Source: Hofstenia miamia (lineage: Eukaryota; Xenacoelomorpha; Acoela; Hofsteniidae). Taken from it: a stretch of 62,115 nt of DNA. The notes beneath the pieces were generated by a model. It made no database searches. It had not been told where the DNA came from and saw nothing but the letters and a program-made list of their open reading frames with translations. This document shows positions 13,601 through 28,600 of the stretch, one piece after another. A program made the position numbers and the translations under genes. Positions within the stretch are counted from its first letter, which is position 1. Every line of letters begins with the position of its first letter. The DNA lies in contig CABFPE010000142.1 in NCBI GenBank assembly GCA_900660155.1, positions 162,089 to 224,203 of the forward strand, given 5' to 3'.

Positions 13601-16600
13601 TCAATTGTTTACACAACTAGATTAGTTCTTAATAGTTGAAATTCAGATGCTCAACTTTTCAGTTTAAAGTATCTAAATTTAAATTTTAGCTACTTAAACT
13701 GTGTTTTCATCAAATATTTGGATCTTGAAGATTGTTTGGTTTTGGCGCTGTCTGTTGACTGGAGCTTCTTGGCTGCTGGAAATATAGAAACTGTTCCCGG
13801 CTGTGAAATTTCTAATGCATATATTTGCCACACTTCTTATAGTTCATCTTGACTTACACTTACCTTGAATAAAACTTATTATCCATTGTAAAAACTCTAT
13901 TTAATAAAGTTTACAAGTCCGTGAAAAACTGAAACTTCTGGCCACAAAATCATGATTTGAAAATTTAAGCCGTGGCCATTAATTTTTTTTATGAGAGTGA
14001 AATAGGAATGGATTTAAATTGTTCCCATTAGCAAGCTTGTTGTGTATAACTCGTATATATGTCATATATATGTCAAGAATCCGAAAAAAATTTCTCATAT
14101 AATGATTATCTTCAATTACAAAATTATGTCATTCGGAAGTAAATAACGATTATTGAATACATAAATACATTAAATATTTTCATCTTATCAAAGAGTAAAG
14201 TTGAAAATGAGAAACTACACAAGCCCACCGGCAAATCTAGAGATAAAGCACTGTGTTATTTTTGAAATTTCCTAAGTTCTTATAGAACCAAAATTCAATT
14301 TTGGTTTAATCACAGTCATCGATTTAAAAACCTCATTTTAATCATTGTTATAAAGATTTTGGATAGATTTATTGCATTATAAATCGATTTTTAGTCCACA
14401 GTATCCATTTTCTCAACCTACTGGAGAAACTCCCCAATTCTCTTGCATGTAATTCAATGAAATCAATGTTGATTTCGTAAGATGAAATTTTTTGATTTTG
14501 TCCAGTGCTGTTGAAAATGTTGTAGAAAGAAACGTAGTTAAAATATTTACTTAAAAACTAAATCCAATTGTTGCTATCAATAGGTTAATATTTTATAATT
14601 TTATGACATAGCTATAGTATATCCATATCCAGATGGCGGGCTGCTATCGGGTTGCGTCACGTTTAGACTGTTTAGAACTATGTTGTGTGTATTTAAAAAA
14701 AGCCGATAAGCACATTGGGTTTTGATTTTGCCAAGTTTCTCATATTATAGGCTGGCTTAAGTTAGGTGATAATGTTCAAATTAAAAGATTCAATAGGTTC
14801 GCTCAATGTGATTACGATTAACAGAGTTAAGTTTTAAGGCCTTGCATATTTTACAATATTTTTAGGCTATCTTCAACAAAAATTTGAAAATGTTGGATTG
14901 TTTCTAAGAGTTCTGTGCCTGCGATTAAGTTAGCTTGCAATTTTTTTGAGACAAACAAACAGCCCTTTGCAGCATTGCCTCATATCAAACTAATACAGAA
15001 AACTTGGTCCTGAACGATCGACGATTTCAATATTGTAGATAGTATCATAATTGGAATGTAACTTGCTAACACAAGATTCAATCTGCGAAAATATTTTGTC
15101 TTTATGCCCAATGGTGCCACTTGTTAAACAACGGGTACCAATTAAATATAATTAGATCTGTTCATTTAACATTTGCATCAAAAATGGATCCCACTTACAT
15201 CCATATGTGTGTCAAATATTTATTGAGGTTGGTTTGAGACACCATAATGCAGTAAAGGAAATGGATGGTGGAATTTATTACGCAAGTTGTTACGCGATTC
15301 TTCGTACAATGGGGATTTGGGTTTTTAGCTGTAGGTCTGCGTATAAAATATGAATGAAAAATTGAATACGCACGATGCTTCCAATTTCAACGCCATTTTA
15401 GGCTTTCATTTCTAATTTCGTGTATTTCGGACTGATATATTTTTAATTCAGGCGATTCCGGTAGCAATTACATTCGAGTCGAGCTTTGACGCAATAAATC
15501 CGGTCTGAATAATACGTATAGGTAATAAACTATAATTTTTTTAAAACTTAACAAGCAATAAAATGCTTCAAAAAGTGTCTTTGCCATTAATACCATTCGA
15601 TATGTCTTTTAGATTTACGGTTGCTGAACACTCATGTTTTATTATCAGGGTGTTGGCATATGTTTAGAATTATAATAATTTCAATTAAAATATAAATTAT
15701 ATAACTTAAAACCTCTTAACATTTATTTGATAGTTGTGGTTACCCAATGTAAAGTAACACCAGAAACTCTGACAGCAGGCAATGGACAGTTGGTTTCTCA
15801 TCCATCAATGAACACCGCTACAACTTATCCTGGTGACAAAATCTGTGGTGTAAACATGAACATTGACTCTGATTTGTCCAAGGAATACATTGAGATTTTA
15901 CTGACAAACTTTGACGTTCTTTGCATTGATTCGCTTTCATTTAAATTTGCAGTTGATGGAGAAAATTATGAATATTTATTGTGCGGCAGCTATTTGACAA
16001 TGAAACTTTGTATACCCAGTAAAAATGTTTCTATGATTTTTACTGCAAGTCCTGAAAGTGATAGACCCTCAAACAACAGATTCCCAACTGGTTTTGGAAT
16101 GAACTATTCTACACAAGTTAACGGTTTGTTTAATCTATTTCAATTTTTAAACATGCATTATAGTATGGCTATATATCCACGAGGACCGTTTTGATGAAAC
16201 TTAAATCTTAGATTTATTTGGCCAGGTTTTTTAAAATTCTATTTTCTAAGTAGTATATGATGTTAGAATCTTTTCCATATATTGCATAACATACATGAAT
16301 GTTTGTCTAATCAGTGAATGTTATCAGATATCTGAATCAAACATTATTAAGATATTCATTATTTAGGTGTTATTTGAATTTAAGCTTGATAACATATATC
16401 TGAATTCGATTTCGGGAAACATTTTTGGCGCTTAATTCTATAATGAGTAAATTTGAAGAAAGTAGTATTCATAAAGCCTATTAAAGTAACTTTGCTTTAA
16501 TTTAGATTTCTGTTCAGCAGTACAAATTTCTGACGCCTGCTTAAGCCCCGGGGTAGGTTGTTTTTTAATATATTGGTATTTTTCAAACAATCTGCAGTAA

Positions 16601-19600
16601 TTCGCTTGTAAAATGAAAAAATTTTAAGAATGAAATTTTATGAAGATTAACAACCTACTATTCATTTCATTTCATATTGCATTCTAACGTTAATTTCGGC
16701 ATTTGAAAATGTTAAATAAATATATGTATATTTTGTATTTATTTGAATATGTAATGTATATATAATATATTAATACATGCCTATATTGTATGTAGATAAA
16801 TTCGTTAACAATTTTATTAAACCAGCAGATATATGTTGGGGTGCAGGTGCACCCCCAAACAGTCACAAGTATACATTTTCGCAAAACAATACTTTATGCA
16901 AATAGAACCTGAATTTTTTTACATTTTAAAGGTTTCTTTGCTTAGTGAAAAATCATAGAATTTCACTTGTGTAACGGCAATAATTTCCAAGAAATATTAC
17001 AGGAAACTTTGCTTGGGTGCAATTGTACCCCAAACATTCACGAACCGTTAAAAATATATATCCTAAAATTACAAATATTAGTAATTTACTGTTATTTAAT
17101 GTTTTGGTAGATAATATGCGGTAGGTTTCTCTGTTTCGGTATTTTACCATACTATTCTACAGGTTTTGATAGCTTCTATTCCTATAAATTTTAAAGGAAT
17201 TTTTGAAATTTCTTCCGCAGAATGCGATGTAATCATTTTTGCATTAACTATGTACATGTATTAAAAATCATTTTAAATTGTGAAATAAGTATTATAACGG
17301 GCTAATTACATCTATTTCCTATGCGTATGCCAGGGATCTGGGAAGGCGCATAGAACATTTCTCAAAGGTTACACCTGAGCCCAATATGTAGTGGTAGAAA
17401 TGCGCTTATATCGAACAAATGTCTATGAAATCAGCCTTACGTGCTTCTGTGACAAAACGGACCCATAACAAAAATGGCCATATAAAGAACATTCTTTGAT
17501 GTTCCCTTAGTTGTTCGTTATAGACGCATTCTATTTTTGTAAATTGCTAAAAGAAAAATATCAAGCACTAGATTTTATAGACCATTTTGGCGTTTGTATG
17601 CATGTTCTTTAAGAAAAATTTTTAATAACTCTATGCAATATATAGTTGACAGACTTTTAACATGCAAATGATATAGAATTGGGAAAACTGTTGTATAAAA
17701 TGTTATTCCTACTAAATAGCCCGGCCGCCACATTTATTAATTGCTTAAAAATACAATTTATACTTTTTGGATTTATTCAATATGTCTTTTTGCTGATCCA
17801 CACTAAAAATTAGTGCTGGAATTTTACAAATTGCCTTTCCTTGGTACAGTAAAGATGTTGCTATTCTTAGTTTTATTAGCTGCACACAAATTTCGGGTAA
17901 ACACCAAACGCCAAATTATTTTTTTGAGAATCTTAGCTGTTTCTTACACCTGTAAAACCTGAGATTTACACCAACATTCCCGAAAAAGGAGGATGAGAAA
18001 TGAATTCCGTATTTGTAATGTCATAACACAGTCTCTAGTTATAATCTCAAGTGGAACTTTTCTGCGATGGTATTCCAAAGGTAACTATAATGAACAATAT
18101 ACATTCCAAACAGGACAATTTAACTCCACATGCATTAGGAATGAAATCGAATTCTTTCTAAAGAAACCACTTTGTATTAAATACATTTCTCCTCGAGTTG
18201 AAATTCCTAGCTGAGCCACTAACACATCTATTAAATTTCTGCTCTGTTGAAGACTGATTCCAAGATAGTTGTTCAAAAACTTTTTCTGCATAGTCCATTG
18301 GCTTAAATCAAAATTTATGCTTAAGCATGAATTTTGTGTATGAATTGCTTATATTTTAGCATTCTACTCCATAATTTTTGAATTGACTTTAAAAATTAAA
18401 TTAATATAAATTAACTTGAACTGTATTTAGTTTATAAATGAAACGACTGATATATCAAGTCCATTTTACCCCTATGTATATCCTGGAAACCTTAGCTGCG
18501 TTTGGATTGCAGATGCTGGAGAATACCATCTAATGAAATTGACAAAAACCGATTTTGAAGTTACTCAGTCTTCCGGAGATGTTCTAAGAGTAATAAATAG
18601 TGATTCAACCTCAACGGTAACTGCATGCAAAAATTTTATAATATATGGAATGATTAAAGTATGTTATGTTGTTCAAGTTTTTATTCATCTGCTATTTATA
18701 ATGGTTTATTGGTGGATTCATAAAGTTTTAGTTAAGAAGTAACAATATCTTGTAGAAAAGGTGTAAAAGTATGTCGACATTTCAAACCGAACACATGAAA
18801 AAAGAAATTCCAAGCCTAGCTCAATTTACTTATGAAGCCCAAGACTTAGCTTAATAGTACTTAATATAGCAAACTATTGAAGAAATCTCGTTGTAATCTC
18901 AGAAAATGTCCAAGTAAAATGAAAATAATAAAGTACATCAAGTCTAGTCCACTCTCAACTCTGGGTGACCTATTCATTTAGAAATCATATCAATGTAGCT
19001 TTCTTGTCTGCATCATTCATCGTAGTAATGCTACAAGAAATTGAAAGAAAACCTGAAAAGAAGTTGTGACAAAAATTAACTCATGAATTATATAAATGAT
19101 GAGATTCTAGGTAATCATGTAGACGATATATAATTTTGCTTCTTTGACTAGCTTTAATGACAGTGCATGTGTGGTACTGTCTAGAATTTAGAAACAACCA
19201 TGATGATTGTTATCTTAGGAATTATCAAGTGGTAACTTCCCGTTTTGCAGCAGCTCTCAGAAATTTCAATTCGAGTTCACATCTGCCAGTCGTACGCAGT
19301 ATTCTGTTGCAAGATGGAAACTAAAGTTCGAAATTGTAACGCCAGGTTCTCAATTTTCTATTTTTTAACTTGAGTTTAAAGACACAAGTTATATAAGGAA
19401 AATAAGTTTCACTTTATTCAGAATTTTTTGAATTGAAATGTTGACAATTTTAAATTTTTTCAGAGGCCAAAAATGTAGGACGGTCCTACAATCAAACAAC
19501 ATTTTTCAATTTATTTTATTCAGTTTGTAATTTTTTATTGATATATGTAAGCTAGTGTAGTGAGTGCTGTATTTATCAGAATTATACCCGAACAAATTCC

Positions 19601-22600
19601 TATAATCATTTCCTTCTGAAATTTTTTAATTCTAATATGAATATTGAACTATTTAACTTATTGGTTCATAAAAAAATAATCTCCTGCAATATTTAAAAAG
19701 ACTGGAATAGCTGGCGGTTTTCAGTAGGCTAATTTGCCATTCACTACTATTTTCTATAGAACAGTTCATTGAAAAAACCGTTCTAATATATTTTCGATAA
19801 TAACCGTCTATGGCGGTGATGATCCTAAGCTTACTGTTAGAAGGCTTCAATAAAATAGCAAAGGGAAGATACTTCATTTTAACTCAGTTTTATGTAATAG
19901 TAAATCTTATATTTGTTTGCTACAAAGCTTAGCACACATTTAAAACTTAAACTAAGGAGACTGATTTATGAGATTACTATAGTCACAAAGAGCATATTCG
20001 TCTATGAAATTTGGACGCTGGGGTCGAGATCCTAAGGAAATCCTGTGATGTGTATTATTAGTGTGCAAAATCCGATATCGTTTAGAGAGTCTTTTAGGCT
20101 TATTAAAATTGAATTATTAAATATAAACCAATTCAATCTGGACATTTTAGACAAGAAATATGAAACAGGTGCTCCAGGATTTATTGATGGGAGGATATGA
20201 ATTTCTTACAAGATTATCCATTTGATTTCCATTGTTGCAAACGACATTTGTCTGAACGAATGAATTAATCGTATAATTAATGTCTTTCAAATCGTAATTG
20301 TGCCTTTAACAAAAATTCAAATGTCTGGGTATAAACTTTCAGCAATGGAGATAAATCGATTATATTTATGTATAACTTGATAAATACAACTACATTTGAA
20401 ATTAAAATGTATAAATGGTAACTAAATCACTTTATTCTAATTAAATATAGAATTAATTTTTGCATCATATCTTAGCACATGTTGAAAATTATTGAAAAAT
20501 AGCACGATGAACATAGCACACTTTTAATTGAATGAAGAAACAAATCTGCTTAAAAATTATTGTTAAAAAATTGCTCTAAATAATTGCTTAAGCAAAGTTT
20601 ATTCAATTTTTAAAGAAATTTTTTTGTATATATATATATATATATATATATAATTTAGATAACTGTGGCAGATGCACCACTGTCAACAAACAAGACATGT
20701 GTAAATTTCCATTTGAATTTGAAGGTATTTTGTACGAATATTGTACCAAGAAAGGAAATCATTCACAACCTTGGTGTTACAATGAAAATAAACAGATAAT
20801 GTTCTGTGATATGAAACAGAATAACTGCAGTAAGTGGTTTCGATAAGGTCTTTTAAAAATATGTACTATGCATGTGAATGCTAGCTCACCAACATATCAC
20901 TTAAGTTAACTGTCTTCCTCATCCACTTTCAAAAATTTTAAATATATATCCTTATATACTGATGATTTTACTGGAAAACATGCAAATGTACCATTTTTTT
21001 ACTAACCATTAATTGTATAAGAGGTATCCATTAATATTAGTTTGGAATGTGTTCTACAAACGGAGACAAAACAAACTTTCATTGTTTCCCAAATTGCGAA
21101 TGGTACATACCAAAATGCTAAATGTCAGTAGAAATTCAATTTCGATTCGCGTGATAAATTGTTTCTAACAGTATTTTTAATTTTAATATAATTTATTTTT
21201 TATGAGAACCTCTTTTAGAACCAGATGCCGCAGAAATAAGCAATGTACAATTCAGCTATCCTAGCACAAACGAGGTTTTAATTAAATGGTTTACAACTAA
21301 TGATGAATGGAAAGAGTGTAAAATTATTACACTAATAAAGGGTGTGGAAGAGAGTTATACGGTTACGGATGCAAATGGTAAGATTTAAATTAGAAATTTT
21401 CAAGATTTATTAAATAAATTCGCAATTTCTCCAAACATAATTTAATATCTGCAACTTATTAGGCTAACCAAGGCCTACTTTAATTTCGGCCTGGCAATAT
21501 GTAGATCCAAAAATAATAATGACGTAATAAATATAGTTATAAGCAGACATTCATTGCAAAATTTCGCTCCGGTAATTAATATAAAGGCCAAAACAAATGG
21601 CTTTCACGTTTCCAGCCTTATCACCATTGCATTTGCTTTAAAGTAAGTAATAAGTTAATATTTACCTTAACCTTAAACAGCCTGGGCATTTTTGAAATTT
21701 TTTTATGCTTGAAAAAAATTTAAATGGTTTTAAGCTCCAAAAATATTAACGCTATGATCAATCTGCTGCACTACATGATAGAGGACGGTTTCGTCTTTCA
21801 TTTTCGCTCTTAATCCGCTACCTGGGTTTTTCCCATCGAGGCGGCCCGTTGGCCTCACGACCTCTGACTTTGCACATTGCGCTCCCTAATGGGTTCGGGA
21901 GATCTTAAACATATCAAGAAACAGTCAAAGTTCTTTGTTGCTTCCAAGTTCTCTAAAGCTTATAATTATATGAATGCTCGGTATGGAGAGAATATAATTC
22001 TTATTCAAAAATTCAAAATTGTCAATGAAAAATGGTTTATATATATATATATATATAGACCTAGAAATGGCGCTAAATATTATCTAGCGCCATTTTTCAC
22101 ACAAAAAAATTGAATAAACCTGAGTGAAAATTTGTTTGTATATTACGATTAAAATTGGCGCCAAACACGTACTTTTTATTTAGCGCCATATACATATATA
22201 TTATTTGAATGTGATGACAGTCTTAAGAATATCGATTTAATCTTTATTATTTGAAAATTAGATCCTGTATAATAAAAAATCAGTGTACAAACCAGAGACA
22301 ATATATTGTAAACGTAGTGTCAACTAGACTCCGTCTGGAAACAACTGAATGCATTCTAGAGATACAAATGTGTTTTATCTATTTAATAGAATTTTCGGAC
22401 CAAGTAAATTGATACCGCTCATAAAAATATTGCTCCGGGTTCTAAAACAAAAGCTGACATCCAAATTTGTTCTAACTGCAACTTATTATAATTGAGTCCA
22501 CTGTGTTCCTTGCATGTTTTGAAATTATAGCATTTATTTATCATATTCATTTCAATACTGCATTATAAACAGAAGCCCTGAACACGACACATTATCTCAA

Positions 22601-25600
22601 TTATATTTAGAATATCTTCTTGTAAATCTCCCAAGCAAAGAAGAGGTATTCATTAGAATGTATTTGATCACATATGAAAAAAAATCTAAAGAATGGCAAT
22701 CATCTTTTTCTTCTTCAACGGGTATGATGTAGTTGATTATATTTAATCATATGTAAGCCTTATTACATTGGGCATCTCTTAACACAGAAAGCCTGACGAT
22801 TCTATATCTTAAATTCATGCAGCTGTCAGAGTTAACCCATTCAAGTAAAACTAACGAAAACAAAAGCAAATTAAAAAAAGTATTAGAAGAACAAAATATT
22901 CTGTTTTTCCTATTAAAATGTATTAGAAATGCATTTAAAAGGTGCAAAATGGTCAAAATTTACCTCCTAATCTATTGTCTGAAAACTAGAGACTTCCCAC
23001 CAGACCCTTAGTAATGCAATAACGCTGTTGCTTAGCAATAGAAAACTTAGCTTATTAACATTTTAGATTTTCCCACTTCATTCATCCGTGATTTTAACAA
23101 TTGAAACATTCAAATTTTTGTATTAATTGCCCTTCCATATGTTTGAAAGTATGAATGCATTCATGTTTAAGCGAATGGTGTTTATGTATTTGGTGAATAG
23201 TACTTAAGTGAATGTGTAAGAAGTTTTATTGAAAATTGTATTCTGGCAAACTTGTATTTTAAGAAGAACAACGTGAATAACTATAGACACAGAATCAAAA
23301 CAACAAAAAAAACTTAAAGCAAGAATTCGACATGGGCCAAAAACTTAGGATCAAGCCCGGCCCATTTAAATTAATATAATCGGCCCATTTTTTCCATTTT
23401 TATAATATTTGTCAACAATTTTCTCTAATTCTACATGTACACCAAATTTTGGTATTATAGACATTTTTAATGCCCACTGAAATTGAAGATTCTAAATAGA
23501 AATTTAGAAGAGTATAGGATACTAATGTAAAACTTTAAAATGTAAATTTTATTTTTCGAAACATGGCTTATGACTTATATAGAATTCAATGTATTCTCAA
23601 TGTACGTTCAATTCAATGTATATTCAATGTGCGTTCAGTTAGTTTTTTTAAATGTAGGCCCATCTTTTCCATTTCTTCGGCCCAAGCAAGGACTGGCCCA
23701 GCTCCAGCATTTGCATGCCCATGTCCATCCCTGATTTAAAACACCTTATATTTCATAGTAAAACTATGAAAATCAACATGATCACCCATTTCATACAATT
23801 AGTATAATTACCCTTATGCATTATATTCTAATTTTTAATCAAATGTGATCTGTATATAGTAACCCGCAGTCAAAACTAAACATCTCAAATTCCGAAAAGA
23901 GTTGTCTGCGATTATTATACTAGAGACAAATTCAAATAAATTACCAAAAAGAAATATAATTTCTATATCCAATTTTTCCGTCGAGATGTTTAAAGATTAC
24001 TAATTTTTCAGTAGTGGCTGAGGCAAAATTTCGGGGTGATCTGAACCTGATTATGTCATATGATCATGGTATAATAAGCATGTTTTGACTCCAACATTTT
24101 CTAAAATCTTATGAATATTATTTTGTTTTATTTCTAAATTTCTATATTTTGCTATCAACTTGGTGTAATGCAAACGTTCACTAACTATGAAACAATTTGT
24201 TTTCACAACAGCATCCGTTTAGAAAAACTATGACTTGCAAAGAATTAAACTAATATGTATGAACATTTTATCAAGTACAATTAAATGAAAGCAATTGATA
24301 ACTAATTCGGTATTTAGGCATATAAATATGTAGTTAAAAGTGCTGAACTTTCTCTTTACATAACTGCAGGGAAAAGTATATTTGGTGCTCGGTATGATGT
24401 ACAAATATTAAGGTTCTACAGCACCATTCAGTCCCATGGGGCTGAGCCTTGGTACTAAATATTTCTGTGGTACTGAGAATAACAATGGTGTGACATCAAA
24501 ATATTGAAACTGGGATCACAAATTAAATGTGTTGTTCAAATTTTTTACAAATTTCAAACAAAATGCAAGTTATGCCATGGAACCATAGGATCAGAAATTC
24601 CCATCAGACTGGTATGGGAAGGATTAGGACAAAAATCCAATGGGACTAAGTGAGACTAGAATAAAAAGTTCTGCCCTACAGAAGCCTATTGCACATGCTT
24701 GCCAGCGCAAATGTTGAGAGCTGTGTTCATCCCGAATAATTGGTGAGGGAATAGTAAACTAGTCTCCGATTTTCTAATCCATCAATCAATCGATTCTTGA
24801 GCTAACATTTTTTAGCAATCTCTACAGGTCATATCAATACTATTTTGAATAAACAAAAAAATTGCGAAATGCTGCCTTGTGGCAAAGTCGAATTTTTATT
24901 ATTTTTGCAAAGTAGTGGGCAGTTATCTGGCATTTTTTGCCTTTTTGAGAATTAACTTCTTACGCAAAACGCTTCATACTAATTTGTTAAAAGGTCTAAT
25001 GCGTTGGGTTAACTAAGTTTAATTTTACAGAGCAAGCTGATATTAGCTGTTCAAAAAAGTACTTCCATATATAATAATAAGTCACTTATATCTTGATTTT
25101 TATAAAATTTCTATACTAGAGTAGGTTGGGTTGAGTTTAAGGATGTACTAAGCCGTGCTGAGTGAGATTTTCAGATGCTGCTTTTTTAGTTTAGTGTTTA
25201 GTTAAATATTACACTAAAAAGAGCTGCGAAATTTTAAAACAGTATTTTTCTGTAGTGCTCCAAATAGAGTACACCTATATTTATTCCAAAAATCAATTAA
25301 GACACTGAAAATTAAATCTGGCATCTGCACGCACACACACCAACACAACTATTCCACGTCTATTTGACTATGCTTAGCTCCCACATCTACCAATAATACT
25401 TAATGCAAATCTACTCTTAGGACTGAAAACTCGAATTATGGCAACATTTGTAAATATTAAATTTCTTAAATATATTTTTGAAACGCTATATGTATGTTGC
25501 TATTTTGAAAAATAATATCTCGAAAACTAAGAAATGGACTAGATTTTCATTTTCTCACTCATAAGTAGTGCACACCTGCCTGATTGTAAGATCACATATC

Positions 25601-28600
25601 AATGACACCTGAGATTATAATTCCTATATTTAAATAGAGTAAATAACGCAATAAATAGCTTCAAAAATAAGAAAACATAATATAATGATCAAATTTTTCG
25701 TATTTAATGCAAAATTGTAGATTTTACGCCCGTGAATTTTTATCTCCCATACAACATGGGGTTTTGTGTACACAACAAAACCTAAAATTCCACACAACAC
25801 AACCCGATATATATATATATATATAATTCAATTTTAATTAATGACAAATTCTTTATATTTTGCAAACACCTAGTGGTTAATGAATGTTTTAAAGTTCTTC
25901 CAGACTTTTTTTTAAAAATTCTAATCATCTATGCTTTTAAGTGTTAACAAACTTTTAGTAGCTAATATTCGATCAAAGAAAAAGAAGTGGCCTTAACAGA
26001 AAACGCATTACAATAATTATTGACTAAAGTGATTGTAACTTTAAAACTTTCTTTTTAAATTTGTGCATAAAACACTCAATTGTGATTCAACTAATGGCAA
26101 TTTACACTTACGGAATCTATTTAAGGAATACAAAATAAATCGTCATAATAATTTTTTTGTGAAATCAAATATTTAATAATAATTTAATGTGTATATAACT
26201 ATAGAACGAGAAAAATTTATAGTTGAGAGGATGTAAAAATATCCAGCCGATAACAATCACAAATCACAAAAAGTTCATAAATTAGCCTTCATTAAAAATG
26301 GGAAATTAGAGGTTGCGTTTAACCCTTTCATTTAATTGCAACTTTAAAAATTATATGTGATTATTAAATATGAATATAAAATATGTACTAACAATAAGAT
26401 GCATGAATGACTTGATATCGACTGATGAATTATAGATGGTGCTGTCTCCTACCAAGAAGGCACAAACGAAATTCAACTTTCATGGTCTTTTCCAGGAAGC
26501 GTTACATATGAAGTCGTGTTAATTCCCCAGCCTACAGAAGGTCAAATAAGTGTATTTAACAACACGGATCTTCACAGACCAATGGGCTATAAGAATCTCC
26601 AAGATACTTCTATTACAATTCACAACGTCTATGCAAGCTTGGAATACAAAATTTCAATTACTGGACGTAGTTCTTCTGGTGATGTTGTTACTGCCGATCA
26701 AACAGTACTCACAAGTAAGATTTCATTACTTAACTCAATTGTTTGTTATTGTTAATGTCGTATCTGTTGTAATAATATTTGAAATGTAAAAACACATGTA
26801 TCTTGAACTTCCACTTTTGTAATGATTCATCAACGAGTCAGATAGTCTATATATCAGGGCAATGGAAGCATTTTGCATTTCTCCTTGAAATTATTATATT
26901 AATTTCTTTGATATTACTATAGGGTTTTTCCTGTGCTTAATGCTCATATTTCTTAAATTGTTTTACATACTAGGTTAACTTTCTACGTAATAAATAGTTC
27001 CTCCAATTTTAAACTTAATTGCGTTTTGCAGTATTTTTGAAATAACTTTATTGAAGAAATTTTAAAATACAAGCAAGTTTGAGAATAATGAAGATTCAAT
27101 CTTAGCACTATTTTTTTAGAATTTAATAAGTTCATAAAAATATTCAAAAACTAAGTTTGCAAAAAAATATTTTCCAGGTGGCATAATTTTAAAATGATTT
27201 TCACTTAAATCCACTGTATTTTAAATTTCGTCATAAATTTTAAAATAATTGTTTGTGTTGATATTATTGTGTCAGAGCGACTTACAATACAATTATTGAA
27301 TATGACAATGCCATAGTTCAAGAGCCCATTGTTACCCTTCCTAAAATCGAGGCTTTCACGATTTAATTAGTGCAACATTTTCCAAAAATCTAGTTTTTGG
27401 ACAACCATTGGCTTCTTGCATAATGATTTGATTTTCTCTATAAATTTACTTTCTTATCTTCAATTTATTGTGCAGGGTCGATGAAGATTGAAAACTTTGT
27501 TGCATATGTAGAGGAAGGAAATATCTCAGTAAGCATGACTCTACCAACAAGATTTATTCCTGATTCCTTTCACGTGGAAGTAATGAATTTAAGGTCAAAT
27601 TCCAGTACATATTTCAACTGCGCAAGTGGAGAAGCACGCTGTTATACAGAAGAAACCGGTGGTATTATCACTGATATAAAATCTTACAGTGGTGCCCAGT
27701 ATAGTGTAGCACTATATGGAATTACAGATTCACAAGAGTCGATCAAATCAGTCAAAAGCCTCAAGTTAGGTAATGTAATATTTCAAAGTTACAATAATAA
27801 AATTTGAATCCTAGTTTTCTTAACTGAATATGTTTAGGTCCTCCCTCTTTTGAAATTGTCGCATTGAAAAGTACAACGACCGCCGTAACAATAGAGTTTG
27901 TGATTCCGGAGAATACGTATGTTGACAAATACATCATAAACGAATTCACTGAAAGGTATTGGAAGCATGTGTTTATTATAAAATTCTTTTCAGTAATTTA
28001 CTAATCGATTATTGAACATGGTTTGACAATACTTAGTTAATCATTAACATAGAAACCTCATAATATACAAATGTTTAAAATATTGATGCAACTGGATAAT
28101 ATGCATTCCTTAAGATTGAAGGTTCTGCAGACTAGAATTTTAGTGGTCCCAAGTCTATTTAGTTTATTTAGATTTTGTTCTATTCCCGTTCCAAGAATTT
28201 TTTTGATCTCATGACTTTTGTTTTGTAAGAAATTATGAATAATATACTAATATTCGTGGTTCCAGATAGTTCATTGTGGTCTCAGTCCCATTGAAATATT
28301 TAACTCCACGTTCCATTTCCAAGAGACTGCATGGTTCCGCAGAACCATAGTAACAATATGCAAAACGGCATTCTAGGTTTATTAATTATTCTTAGTTCTT
28401 TTTACGCACTTAAAATCATTGTTGAGAGTCCATATCAAGTCAGAAAGTACAGCATGAGAAGGATATTGTTCTGCGTAACCATCATTTTATATATATATAT
28501 AAATTGTAGTATCAGGACCAACACGTAATCATAACTGAAGAACCTATTACCATGAAAATAAGCATTTTATTAATACATTTTGATAAGCCTGAGCTGTTGA

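Noticed and set aside
16116..16124. Ending exon 5 at G|GTTTGT (phase 1) instead of CAA|GTTAAC
   Set aside because: Exon 6 opens in phase 0 and its phase-1 reading meets a stop within four codons. The phase-0 donor keeps the full frame.
19251..19345. Starting exon 7 at the TTTTGCAG acceptor
   Set aside because: It would need a phase-2 donor that exon 6 does not offer. The TATCTTAG acceptor at 19218 gives phase 0 and extends the CUB domain.
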